DNA of 64,000 bases from Gaiellaceae bacterium (lineage in GTDB: Bacteria > Actinomycetota > Thermoleophilia > Gaiellales > Gaiellaceae), in contig BPGK01000001.1 in the NCBI GenBank assembly GCA_026002995.1, forward strand, positions 744,001 through 808,000, read 5' to 3'. The translations under genes and the position numbers were made by a program. The notes beneath the pieces are model-generated. The model did no database searches and had not been told where the DNA came from. It saw nothing but the letters and a program-made list of their open reading frames with translations. How positions within the stretch are numbered: the stretch's first letter is position 1; the number at the start of each line of letters is the position of its first letter. Of this stretch, positions 45,933 to 54,257 are shown in pieces.

Positions 45933-47042
45933 TCACGCGGGCACCTCGAACCGGATGCCACCACTCGAGACGGTGTTGACCGAGAGCTCCTCGTCGAACA
46001 CCACCTTCTTCCCTTCGCGGCGCGGCTCGTGCTTCCCGGCGGCCTTCTCCTCGAGGGCTCTCAGCACGCGCTCGGGCGTGATCGGCAGCTCGGTGATCCA
46101 CACGCCGATCGCGTCGTACACGGCGGCGGCGATGGCCGGCGGCTGGGGGTTGTTCGCCATCTCGCCGATCCCCTTCGCGCCGTACGGCCCGTCTTGGGAG
46201 GGGTTCTCGATGAGGATCGTGTCGATCTGCGGCATCTCCTCCATCCCCGGCGCGAGGTACGAGCCGAAAGCGCCGCCGCGGTGCTCCACCGAGGGGTAGT
46301 ACGGGTAGCAGTTCTCGAGCACGCCGAGCCCGAGCCCCATCATCGCTCCGCCCTCGATCTGGCCCTCGACCTGCGTCGGGTTGATCGCCCGACCGACGTC
46401 GTAGCACTGCTGGAGGCGCAGGACGCGCACCTCTCCGGTCTCGTCGTCGACCTCGACCTCGGCGGCGCAGGCCGCGTACGAGATCGCGGAGTGGGGCGGG
46501 GAGTCCACCCTGCCCGTCTCCGGGTCGACGATCGCCGCGTACGGCTTGAGCTGGGCGCCGGTGCCCGTGATGAGCTCGCCGTGCCCCCACGTCGCCGCCG
46601 CGGCCACGTCCGAGATGGACATCCTCGTCTGCGGGGCGCCCTTCGCGACCACCTCGCCGTCGATGATCTCGAGGTCGGCCGGGTCGATCTCGAGCTCCTT
46701 GCCGGCGATCTCGAGGATCTTCGCCTTGACCTGGAGCGCTGCCTTCTCGGCCGCCTTGCCGGCGACGAAGGTCGCGCGCGAGGCGAAGGTGCCCGTGCAG
46801 ACGGGCGAGGAGTCGGTGTTCGAGTTGTCGTACGTGATCCAGTCGTAGGGCACGCCGATGGTCTCGGCGACGATCTGCGCCTGGATCGTCTTCGAGCCGT
46901 TCCCGATGTCCGCGGTGCCCGCGAAGACGTCGATCCGGCCGTCCGGCTTGACCTTGATCCAGCACTGCGACGGGTCGCCGTTCTGGTTCATCCCCGTCGG
47001 GTACTCGATCGCCGCGATGCCCTTCCCTCTGTGCTTGGCCAT
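45933..47042 (-). CDS. Mo-hydroxylase (xanthine dehydrogenase family) molybdopterin-binding subunit, C-terminal half
   Basis: GTADIGNGSKTIQAQIVAETIGV, FASRATFVAGKAAEKAA, VGRAINPTQVEGQIEGGAMMGLG, GAKGIGEMANNPQPPAIAAAVYDAIG; own SD GGAGGAG and ATG. Confidence 0.92.
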   Translation of the reverse strand: MAKHRGKGIAAIEYPTGMNQNGDPSQCWIKVKPDGRIDVFAGTADIGNGSKTIQAQIVAETIGVPYDWITYDNSNTDSSPVCTGTFASRATFVAGKAAEKAALQVKAKILEIAGKELEIDPADLEIIDGEVVAKGAPQTRMSISDVAAAATWGHGELITGTGAQLKPYAAIVDPETGRVDSPPHSAISYAACAAEVEVDDETGEVRVLRLQQCYDVGRAINPTQVEGQIEGGAMMGLGLGVLENCYPYYPSVEHRGGAFGSYLAPGMEEMPQIDTILIENPSQDGPYGAKGIGEMANNPQPPAIAAAVYDAIGVWITELPITPERVLRALEEKAAGKHEPRREGKKVVFDEELSVNTVSSGGIRFEVPA

Positions 47043-48412
47043 CAGTGCTCCTCCGGGTTGCCGAGCTGCGCGACGAGGTGCTCGGGGAGCCACTCGCCCG
47101 TGCGGGGCTCGTTCGTCATTGTGCGGAATTCGGCCGAGAGCTCGTGTCCGGTCGCCTCCGCGATCGCCTGGATCGTGGGCACGGTGGACGGGTCGGTATA
47201 GACGATCCCGTTCGGCGAGGTGTCGCCGATCCGGTTCGCGTTGCGGAGCCGGATCTCGTAGGGGTCGAGGTCGAGCACGTCTGCGATTCGGCTCATGTGC
47301 GTCTCCACCGCGAACGAGACCGACGTGACGCCGAATCCGCGCATGGCCGTCGTCGGCACGCGGTTCGTGAAGACGACGTAGCCGTCGAACTCGAGGTTCG
47401 GGATCGTGTACGCGCCGGTGTGGTGGAAGCTGTGCTTCGTCAGGCCGTACGGCGAGAAGCGCGCGTACGCGCCCGAGTCGTGGAGCGTCAGCATCTTCCT
47501 GCCGAGAATCCAGCCGTCCTTCGTGACCGCGTCCGCGATCTCCATGTGCCACGGCGCCCGAGTGGATGAGCAGAGGAACTCCTCCTCGCGCGTCCAGCGC
47601 CACTTCACCGGGCGCCCGGCCTTCATCGCGAGGAGCGAGGTCATCGTCTCCGTCGCCGTGTCCACCTTGCCGCCGAAGCCACCGCCGGTCGTGCCGCCGA
47701 CGATCTTCAGCTTGTTGAGCGGCACTTGCAGGTGCGCCGCCACGACCCCGAGCGAGAAGTAGAGCGCCTGTGTGCAGGAGTAGATCGTCAGGCGCCCGTT
47801 CGGCTCCGGGACGACGAGGCAGACCTGGGTCTCGAGGGGGGCGTGCTCGATCGCTGCCGGCCTGTAGACGCCTTGCACGATCACGTCCGCCTGCTCGAAC
47901 GCCTTGGCGACGTCGCCTTTGCGGATCTGGCGGCGATCCATGCCGCCCTCGAAGTGCGGGTACCAGTTCCCCCACTGGTGGATCTTCGGCGCTTCGGGGT
48001 CGAACGCCTGGCGGACGTCGAGCAGCGCCGGGCGCTCCTCGAACTCGATCTCGATTCGCTCGACTGCCTCGGCTGCGAGCTCCTCGCTCTCGGCCGCGAC
48101 GAGCGCGATCGGCTGGCCCTTGTACCGCACGTCGTCCTTCGCGAGCAGCGGCTCGTCGGCGGGGATGCCGAGGGCCGAGAGGTGCCCGTACTCGAGGAGC
48201 GGCACGTCCTCCCAGGTGATGACCGCGTGGACGCCGGGAAGCTCGGCCGCGGGGCGCGTGTCGAGCTTCGTGATCGCAGCGTGGTGGTGTGGGGAGCGGA
48301 GGGCCTTCGCCCACAGCATGCCGGGTACGCGGACGTCGTCCACGTAGGTCGTCCGACCCGTGACGTGCGCGACGCCGTCGTAGCGTGGGATCCGTGCGCC
48401 GACGACCTTCAT
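47042..48412 (-). CDS. Mo-hydroxylase (xanthine dehydrogenase family) molybdopterin-binding subunit, N-terminal half
   Basis: HVTGRTTYVDDVRVPGMLWAKALRSPHHHAAI, GGTTGGGFGGKVDTATETMTSLLAMKAGRPVKWRWTREEEF, MRGFG; ends ...GNPEEH-TGA overlapping the next ATG. Confidence 0.93.
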   Translation of the reverse strand: MKVVGARIPRYDGVAHVTGRTTYVDDVRVPGMLWAKALRSPHHHAAITKLDTRPAAELPGVHAVITWEDVPLLEYGHLSALGIPADEPLLAKDDVRYKGQPIALVAAESEELAAEAVERIEIEFEERPALLDVRQAFDPEAPKIHQWGNWYPHFEGGMDRRQIRKGDVAKAFEQADVIVQGVYRPAAIEHAPLETQVCLVVPEPNGRLTIYSCTQALYFSLGVVAAHLQVPLNKLKIVGGTTGGGFGGKVDTATETMTSLLAMKAGRPVKWRWTREEEFLCSSTRAPWHMEIADAVTKDGWILGRKMLTLHDSGAYARFSPYGLTKHSFHHTGAYTIPNLEFDGYVVFTNRVPTTAMRGFGVTSVSFAVETHMSRIADVLDLDPYEIRLRNANRIGDTSPNGIVYTDPSTVPTIQAIAEATGHELSAEFRTMTNEPRTGEWLPEHLVAQLGNPEEH

Positions 48413-48924
48413 GTCGCACCTCCCGTCGTCACCGTCGTGTACTTGCCCACTGCCGTCTGCGTGAGGTCGAAGCTCTCGCCACGAGCCGCCGCCGCGACTG
48501 CGTCGACGATCTTCGCGTAGCCCGTGCACCGACACACGTGCCCGCCGAGCGCCTCCTGGATCGCCTCCGGGTCGTCCGTGCCGCCGCCGTCGAGGTAGGC
48601 CTGTGCGGCGAGCAGCATCCCCGAGGTGCAGAAGCCGCACTGCGCGGCGTAGTGGTGGACGAACGCTTGCTGGATCGGGGCGAGGCTCTCGGGCGTGCCG
48701 AGGCCCTCGACCGTCGTGATCTCGGCCCCGTCCGCGTACGCGACGGGCAGCAGGCACGAGCGCCGCGGCTCGCCGTCGACGAGCACGGTGCACGCGCCGC
48801 ATCCACCCTGGTGGCAGCCGGCCTTCGGGCCGGTGATCTCCAGCTCCTCGCGAAGGACGTCGAGCAGCGGCGTCAGGGGGCCCGACTCGATCGCGTGGGC
48901 GGTTCCGTTGACAACGATGTTCAT
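48409..48924 (-). CDS. Mo-hydroxylase [2Fe-2S] small subunit
   Basis: GCHQGGCGACTVLVDGEPRRSC and CGFCTSGMLLAAQAYL...GGHVCRCTGYAKIVDAV. Confidence 0.95.
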   Translation of the reverse strand: MNIVVNGTAHAIESGPLTPLLDVLREELEITGPKAGCHQGGCGACTVLVDGEPRRSCLLPVAYADGAEITTVEGLGTPESLAPIQQAFVHHYAAQCGFCTSGMLLAAQAYLDGGGTDDPEAIQEALGGHVCRCTGYAKIVDAVAAAARGESFDLTQTAVGKYTTVTTGGAT

Positions 48925-49730
48925 GCGACCCCCTCGAGCTCGGTGAGGACGGTTCGGACGAGGACCGGCAGCACCTTGCGCCGGTACCAGGCGGAGGCGA
49001 GCGCGTCGTCCTGCGGGTCGACGTCTTCGAGGGCGGCCCGACCGGCCGCCTCGGGGTCGTCTGCCGCAGCCTCCGCGGACGGGAGGCGGACGCCCCACCA
49101 CCCGACGCCGGTCGCGGCGAGCCGGATCGTCCCGTCGGCGCCGCGCGCTCCGGAGACCGCGAGCGCCGTGTAGTCGTGTGTGTGCGGCCGATCGAGAGCG
49201 GCGAACGCCCCGGCCGCCGGTGTCTGGAAGGAGATGGAGAGGGCGAGGCGGCTGCGCCGTCGCTCGAGGAAGCTCTCGAGCGGCTCCTCCTCGATCCCTC
49301 CCGCCCCTGCGGAGCGCACGGTTGCACCGACCGCGAGGAACGGGCCCTGGAGGTCGCCCCGCGGCGCCTCGTAGCCCTCACCCGCGCAGAGGTTGCCGCC
49401 GACCGTCGCGACTCCACGGATCTCGCGATCGCCGATGTTGGCTGCGCACGGGCCGATCGGCGCCGGCAGGTCGACGAGCGCGGCGAGCGGTGTCGCGGCG
49501 CCGATGGTGACGCGGCCACCCTCGTTTTCGATCCCGGAGAGCCCTGCGTCCTTGAGGAGCAGCGCCTTCGCGGGGCGCAGCCGTCGATAGGTCAGGTCGG
49601 GGACGACGATCGTCCCCCCGCCGACCACGAGCACGCCGTCGCCGTCGCCGAACGCCTCGACGGCCTCGGCCTCGGAGGTCGGGCGGAGCACCTCCGTCGC
49701 CGCGGTCCCAGCAAGACTCGCTGTAGCCAT
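48921..49730 (-). CDS. Mo-hydroxylase FAD-binding medium subunit
   Basis: VLVVGGGTIVVPDLTYRRLRPAKALLLKDAGLSGI; AANIGDREIRGVATVGGNLCAGEGY. Confidence 0.92.
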   Translation of the reverse strand: MATASLAGTAATEVLRPTSEAEAVEAFGDGDGVLVVGGGTIVVPDLTYRRLRPAKALLLKDAGLSGIENEGGRVTIGAATPLAALVDLPAPIGPCAANIGDREIRGVATVGGNLCAGEGYEAPRGDLQGPFLAVGATVRSAGAGGIEEEPLESFLERRRSRLALSISFQTPAAGAFAALDRPHTHDYTALAVSGARGADGTIRLAATGVGWWGVRLPSAEAAADDPEAAGRAALEDVDPQDDALASAWYRRKVLPVLVRTVLTELEGVA

Positions 49731-49757
49731 AGCCCACCCTTCTTGGTCGGAGCTTCG

Positions 49758-49783
49758 GAACAGGTGCGAGTCTAAACCTGTTC
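49758..49783 (-). promoter_or_regulatory. Palindromic operator around the -10 box of the Mo-hydroxylase operon
   Basis: GAACAGGT-N10-ACCTGTTC perfect 8-bp arms; minus-strand -10 TAGACT (49774-49769) lies within the spacer. Confidence 0.55.
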
Positions 49784-49799
49784 GCGCTGCGCCGACAGA

Positions 49800-49816
49800 T
49801 GATCGATTCTCGATCA
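49800..49816. repeat. Perfect 7-3-7 palindrome TGATCGA-TTC-TCGATCA
   Basis: Overlaps the E1 alpha stop codon, upstream of the Mo-hydroxylase promoter. Confidence 0.8.
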
Positions 49817-50830
49817 CAGAGCACGGTCGGGTTTCTCGAGCGGAGCGGCCCAGACGCCGTCCTCGAGCTCGGCCGGATCGGGCGCCGGGGACGCCTCCGC
49901 CTCGAGCAGGCCCTGCTCGACCGTCGTCCGGACGCGCTCGCGGAGCGCGCCGAGCTCCTCCGAGCCCACCCCGTCGAGCCGGAGGCGTTCCTCGAGACGG
50001 GCGACCGGATCGCGATCGGCGTACGCGGCCCGGAGCTCGGCGGGCACGTAGCGGGCGTCGTCGTGCGCAGCGTGGCCGTGGATGCGCAGCGTAAGCGCCT
50101 CGACCGCTTGCGGACCGCCTCCCGACCGCGCGCGCTCGATCGCGGCGCGGCAGGCTGCGAAGGTCGCGAGCGCGTCGGTGCCGTCGACGCGCTCGGCCGG
50201 AATCGACCACCCGCCCGTGATGCGCTCGGCGAGGTTCGTGTTCACCATCTGGCGCGCTGCGGGCGTCGAGTACGAGTACCCGTTCGACTGCAGCACGAAG
50301 ACTGCGGGCACCTGCCACACGCCCGCGAGGTTGAGCCCCTCGTGCGTATCTCCCACGGAGAACGCGCCCTCGCCGAGGAAGGTCAGCGCGACACGCGGCT
50401 CGCCCCTGCGCTTGAAGGCGAGCGCAGCGCCGACGGTTACGGGCACGAGGTTGCCGAGCATCGAGACGAGCGGGAAGACGCCTCTTGCGGGAACGCCGAA
50501 GTGCATGTTCCCGTCGCGTCCCCGCGTCGGTCCGTCCGCGCGACCGAGGAAGTTCCGGAACGCCTCTTCCACCGTCACCCCCTTCGCGAAGTGGCAGGCG
50601 AGCTCGCGGTTCAGCGGGCAGACGACGTCGTCCGGGCCGAGCGCCAGGCCTGCTGCCGCAGCGACCGCTTCTTGCCCGCGGCCGGTGTACACGGAGCCGG
50701 CGATGCGTCCCTGGCGGTAGAGGGCGAGGACGCGATCCTCGAACTGGCGCTGCAGGAGCATCAATCGGAGGAGCTCGAGCCGCTGCTCGCGGGTCACGCC
50801 GAGGACGTCGGTGCAGGGCTCAGTAGGCAA
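49814..50830 (-). CDS. Thiamine-dependent 2-oxoacid/acetoin dehydrogenase E1 alpha-like subunit
   Basis: QEAVAAAAGLALGPDDVVCPLNRELACHFAKGVTVEEAF; GRDGNMHFG; LTFLGEGAFSVGDTHEGLNLAGVWQVPAVFVLQSNGYSYSTP; TTG start inferred within the repeat. Confidence 0.9.
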   Translation of the reverse strand: MPTEPCTDVLGVTREQRLELLRLMLLQRQFEDRVLALYRQGRIAGSVYTGRGQEAVAAAAGLALGPDDVVCPLNRELACHFAKGVTVEEAFRNFLGRADGPTRGRDGNMHFGVPARGVFPLVSMLGNLVPVTVGAALAFKRRGEPRVALTFLGEGAFSVGDTHEGLNLAGVWQVPAVFVLQSNGYSYSTPAARQMVNTNLAERITGGWSIPAERVDGTDALATFAACRAAIERARSGGGPQAVEALTLRIHGHAAHDDARYVPAELRAAYADRDPVARLEERLRLDGVGSEELGALRERVRTTVEQGLLEAEASPAPDPAELEDGVWAAPLEKPDRAL

Positions 50831-50854
50831 GGGTGCAGGGCTCAGTAGGCAAGG
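50811..50854. repeat. 22-bp perfect tandem duplication at the E1 beta stop / E1 alpha start junction
   Basis: (GTGCAGGGCTCAGTAGGCAAGG)x2 at 50811-50832 and 50833-50854. Confidence 0.95.
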
Positions 50855-51804
50855 AGGCGCTCCAGCTCGGCCGCGGTCGACTCGACCGACGGCAGGTACG
50901 CGTCCTCGAGCTCGGGAGCGAAGGGGACGGGCGTGTCGGGCGGCGCGTGGAGTGCGGGAGGCGCGTCGAGCGACTCGAAGCCGAGGCGGGCCACGAGCGA
51001 GAGCACGAGCCCGGCCGCACCCGTCGAGCGAGCGGCCTCTTGGAGGACGAGGAGACGCGAGGTCTTGGTGAGCGAGCGGAGGATGGCCTCTGCGTCGAAG
51101 GGCCAGACGGTCCGCAGGTCGAGCACCTCGACGTCCGCGCCGAGGCGCTCGACCGCCTCCAGTGCCGTCCACACGCACGCGCCGTAGGCGACGACCGTCG
51201 CGTCGGCGCCCTCGCGGGCGAGCCTGGCCCGACCGAGCGGCGTGCGCAGGGAGGGAGGGGGCAAGGGCCCGCGGAGCCTTCGGTAGAGCGCCTTGTGCTC
51301 GAAGACGAGCACGGGATCGGGGTCGTCGATCGCCGAGCGCGTGAGCCCGTACGCGTCCTCGACGGTCGCCGGGCAGACGACCTTGAGCCCGGGCTGGCCG
51401 GCGAAGAGCCCCTCGGGTGAGGCGGCGTGGAAGGGCCCGCCGCGAACGCCACCGCCGGACGGCATGCGCACGACGAGCGGGAGCGGGAGGCCGCTCCGCC
51501 AGTGGGTCTTCGCCGCGACGGTGAGGAGCTGGTCGAGCGCGCACGTCGCGAAGTCGGCGAACTGGAGCTCGACAACCGGTCGTTCGCCCATCCACGCCGC
51601 GCCGACCGCGGCTCCGACGAACCCTTCCTCGGAGATCGGCGTGTCGAGGACGCGCTCTGGCCCGAACTCCTCGAGCAGGCCCTTCGTGGCCCCGAACGCT
51701 CCGCCGAAGACACCGATGTCCTCGCCGAGGAGGAAGACCCGTTCGTCCTCCCGCAACGCGTCTCGAAGGGCGGCCGTGACGGCCTCGAGGTACGTGATCT
51801 CCAC
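50842..51804 (-). CDS. Thiamine-dependent dehydrogenase E1 beta-like (transketolase pyrimidine-binding/C-terminal domain)
   Basis: FLLGEDIGVFGGAFGATKGLLEEFGPERVLDTPISEEGFVGAAVGAAWMGERPVVELQFADF; start could also be the ATG at 51834. Confidence 0.9.
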   Translation of the reverse strand: MEITYLEAVTAALRDALREDERVFLLGEDIGVFGGAFGATKGLLEEFGPERVLDTPISEEGFVGAAVGAAWMGERPVVELQFADFATCALDQLLTVAAKTHWRSGLPLPLVVRMPSGGGVRGGPFHAASPEGLFAGQPGLKVVCPATVEDAYGLTRSAIDDPDPVLVFEHKALYRRLRGPLPPPSLRTPLGRARLAREGADATVVAYGACVWTALEAVERLGADVEVLDLRTVWPFDAEAILRSLTKTSRLLVLQEAARSTGAAGLVLSLVARLGFESLDAPPALHAPPDTPVPFAPELEDAYLPSVESTAAELERLLAY

Positions 51805-51855
51805 GGTCGCACGCAGCTTACGCCCGACGCGCATCGCCTCGACTACCCTCCGAGG

Positions 51856-52734
51856 GTGGCGTTCCGGACGATCGACGATCTCGAAGCTGCGCTCCGCTCG
51901 GCCGACTACCTCCCGGACCGCGGGCTCGCAACCGCGCTCTTCCTCTCGCTTGCGCTCGAGAAGCCGGTCCTGCTCGAAGGCGAGGCGGGCGTGGGGAAGA
52001 CGGAGGCGGCGAAGGCCCTCGCGACAGCGCTCGACGCGCGTCTCATCAGGCTCCAGTGCTACGAAGGCCTCGACGTCTCGCACGCTGTCTACGAGTGGAA
52101 CTACCCCCGCCAGCTCCTCCACATCAGAGCCGCGCAGGAGGGGACGGTCTCGGAGGAGGAGCTCTTCGGATCGGAGTTCCTCATCCGCCGGCCGCTGCTC
52201 GAGGCCATCGACTCGGACGAGCAGGTGGTGCTCCTCATCGACGAGATCGATCGCGCCGACGAGGAGTTCGAGGCGTTCCTGCTCGAGGTGTTGTCGGACT
52301 TCCAGATCACGATCCCCGAGCTCGGGACGATCCGCGCTCGGCGTCGGCCGGCTGTCATCCTCACCTCGAACCGCACGCGCGAGCTCCACGATGCGCTCAA
52401 GCGCCGCGCGCTCTTCCACTGGATCGGCCACCCGTCCATCGAGCGCGAGATCGAGATCGTGAAGCTGCGCGTTCCCGGGATCCCCGAGCGGCTAGCGGCG
52501 GAGGCGGCTGCCTTCGTCCGCGGCTTGCGCGGGCTCGATCTCGCCAAGCCGCCGGGAGTCGCGGAGACGATCGACTGGGCGCAGGCGCTCGCGGCGCTCG
52601 GGCGCGAGGAGATCGACGCCGAGGTCGTCGAGCAGACCCTCGGCTCCGTGCTCAAGTACCGCGAGGACATCGAAGCGGTGCGCGACGAGACGCTCGTCGC
52701 CTTGATCGACGAGGCGCGCTCGGCGACCCGCTGA
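51856..52734 (+). CDS. MoxR-family AAA ATPase (CoxD-like)
   Basis: PVLLEGEAGVGKTEAAKALATAL; LQCYEGLDVSHAVYEWNYPRQLL; TSNRTRELHDALKRRALFHWIGHP; GTG preceded by TACCCT-N6. Confidence 0.93.
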   Translation: MAFRTIDDLEAALRSADYLPDRGLATALFLSLALEKPVLLEGEAGVGKTEAAKALATALDARLIRLQCYEGLDVSHAVYEWNYPRQLLHIRAAQEGTVSEEELFGSEFLIRRPLLEAIDSDEQVVLLIDEIDRADEEFEAFLLEVLSDFQITIPELGTIRARRRPAVILTSNRTRELHDALKRRALFHWIGHPSIEREIEIVKLRVPGIPERLAAEAAAFVRGLRGLDLAKPPGVAETIDWAQALAALGREEIDAEVVEQTLGSVLKYREDIEAVRDETLVALIDEARSATR

Positions 52735-52773
52735 CGGCGACGACGTCAAGAGAGTGCAACAACGTGTCCACTT

Positions 52774-52788
52774 CGGTGTCTGACACCG
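52774..52788. repeat. Perfect 7-1-7 palindrome CGGTGTC-T-GACACCG (REP-like)
   Basis: In the 78-nt gap between moxR-like and VWA genes. Confidence 0.75.
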
Positions 52789-52812
52789 TTCGTTAAGGAG
52801 CAGTCACGAGAG

Positions 52813-53946
52813 ATGTACGGCAGCGCGATCGTCCGGCACGTCGTCACCTTCGGGCGCGTGCTCCGCGAGGTCGGGATCGAGGTCGGGCCGGGGCGCGTCG
52901 TCGACGCCGTGCGTGGTCTCGGCGCCATCGACCTGACCCGACAGGAGGACGTCTACTTCACGCTCCGTCAGACCCTCGTCTCGCGCCACGACGAGCTCGA
53001 GCTCTTCGATCGCGCCTTCGTCGCCTGGTTCCTCCGCGGGCCGGTGGCGCCGCTCGTCCGCCAGAAGCACGAGCGCAAGCTCCAGGCGAAGATCGCGCGC
53101 GACACGCTCGAGTCGGGGCGCTCGGACGACGACACCGAGGTCGCGGGAGAGCCGATCGAGCTCGGCGCCTCGGCGCACGAGCTCGTGCGCGAGAAGGACT
53201 TCGCGGAGATGACGCCGGACGAGTTCGAGCGCGTCCGCCGGCTCATGCTCCTCCTCGCGAAGACACGTCCGCTACGTACGTCGCGCCGACGCGCGCCGGA
53301 TCCCCGTGGGGACGCTCTCGACCTGCGGCGGATGCTGCGGCGTTGCCTGCGGTCGGGGGGCGATCCCGTCGATCAGCCCTGGCGCTCGCGCAAGCTCGTG
53401 CCACGGAAGCTCGTCGTCCTCGCCGACGTGTCCGGCTCGATGGACGCCTACGCGCGTGCGCTCCTGCTCTTCCTGCACGCGCTCGTCGGCACGGGGCGCG
53501 GGGTCGAGGTGTTCGCTTTCGGGACGCGGCTGACGCGGTTGACGGGCGACCTCGCGACCCGCGACCCGGAGGCGGCGATCGCCCGCGCGACCGAGCAGGC
53601 CGTGGACTGGGGCTCGGGCACCCGCATCGGCGAGGCGCTCCGCGAGTTCAACGCGGTCTACGGCAGGCGCGCGCTCTCTCGCGGCGCCGTCGTTGTCGTC
53701 GTGTCCGACGGGTGGGAGCGAGACGACCCGGGCCTCGTCGCGAAGGAGATGGCGAAGCTCTCGCGCGCGGCCTACGCGGTCGTGTGGGTCAATCCGCTGA
53801 AGGGGAACCCGGAGTACCAGCCGCTCGCCGGCGGCATGCGCGCCGCGCTCCCCTTCGTCGATCGGTTCCTGCCCGGCCATAATCTCAGGAGTCTCGAGGA
53901 GCTGGCGGGCGTGCTCGCCGGCATCGAAAGGAGGCACGCAGCGTGA
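52813..53946 (+). CDS. VWA-domain protein (CoxE family)
   Basis: KLVVLADVSGSMDAYARALLLFLHALVG (MIDAS DxSxS); FGTRLTRLT; VVVVVSDGWERDDP. Confidence 0.93.
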   Translation: MYGSAIVRHVVTFGRVLREVGIEVGPGRVVDAVRGLGAIDLTRQEDVYFTLRQTLVSRHDELELFDRAFVAWFLRGPVAPLVRQKHERKLQAKIARDTLESGRSDDDTEVAGEPIELGASAHELVREKDFAEMTPDEFERVRRLMLLLAKTRPLRTSRRRAPDPRGDALDLRRMLRRCLRSGGDPVDQPWRSRKLVPRKLVVLADVSGSMDAYARALLLFLHALVGTGRGVEVFAFGTRLTRLTGDLATRDPEAAIARATEQAVDWGSGTRIGEALREFNAVYGRRALSRGAVVVVVSDGWERDDPGLVAKEMAKLSRAAYAVVWVNPLKGNPEYQPLAGGMRAALPFVDRFLPGHNLRSLEELAGVLAGIERRHAA

Positions 53947-54254
53947 AGGAGATCCTGCCCGAGATCGAGCGCTGGAAGGAGGAGGGAGAGCAGGTCGTCG
54001 TGGCCACGGTCGTTGCGACGCGGCGCTCCGCACCACGTCCGGTCGGCGCCAGCCTTGCGATCTCCGAGTCGGGGAAGATGTGCGGCTCGGTCTCGGGGGG
54101 CTGCGTCGAGAGCGACGTGTTCGAGCACGCCCAGGAGGTGCTCGCGACCGGTGAGCCGAAGCTCCTGACGTACGGCATCTCGGACGACGAGGCATGGTCC
54201 GTCGGGTTGCCCTGCGGCGGCGAGATCGACGTCTTCGTCGAGCGGGTCGAGTAG
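53943..54254 (+). CDS. XdhC/CoxI N-terminal domain protein
   Basis: VVVATVVATRRSAPRPVGASLAISESGKMCGSVSGGCVESDV; PCGGEIDVFVE. Confidence 0.92.
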   Translation: MKEILPEIERWKEEGEQVVVATVVATRRSAPRPVGASLAISESGKMCGSVSGGCVESDVFEHAQEVLATGEPKLLTYGISDDEAWSVGLPCGGEIDVFVERVE

Positions 54255-54257
54255 CGC

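Noticed and set aside
47030-47055. Frameshift/sequencing error explanation for the split Mo-hydroxylase large subunit
   Set aside because: Not fully excluded, but a good SD (GGAGGAG) and TGATG overlap at exactly the junction make a real two-gene arrangement more likely.
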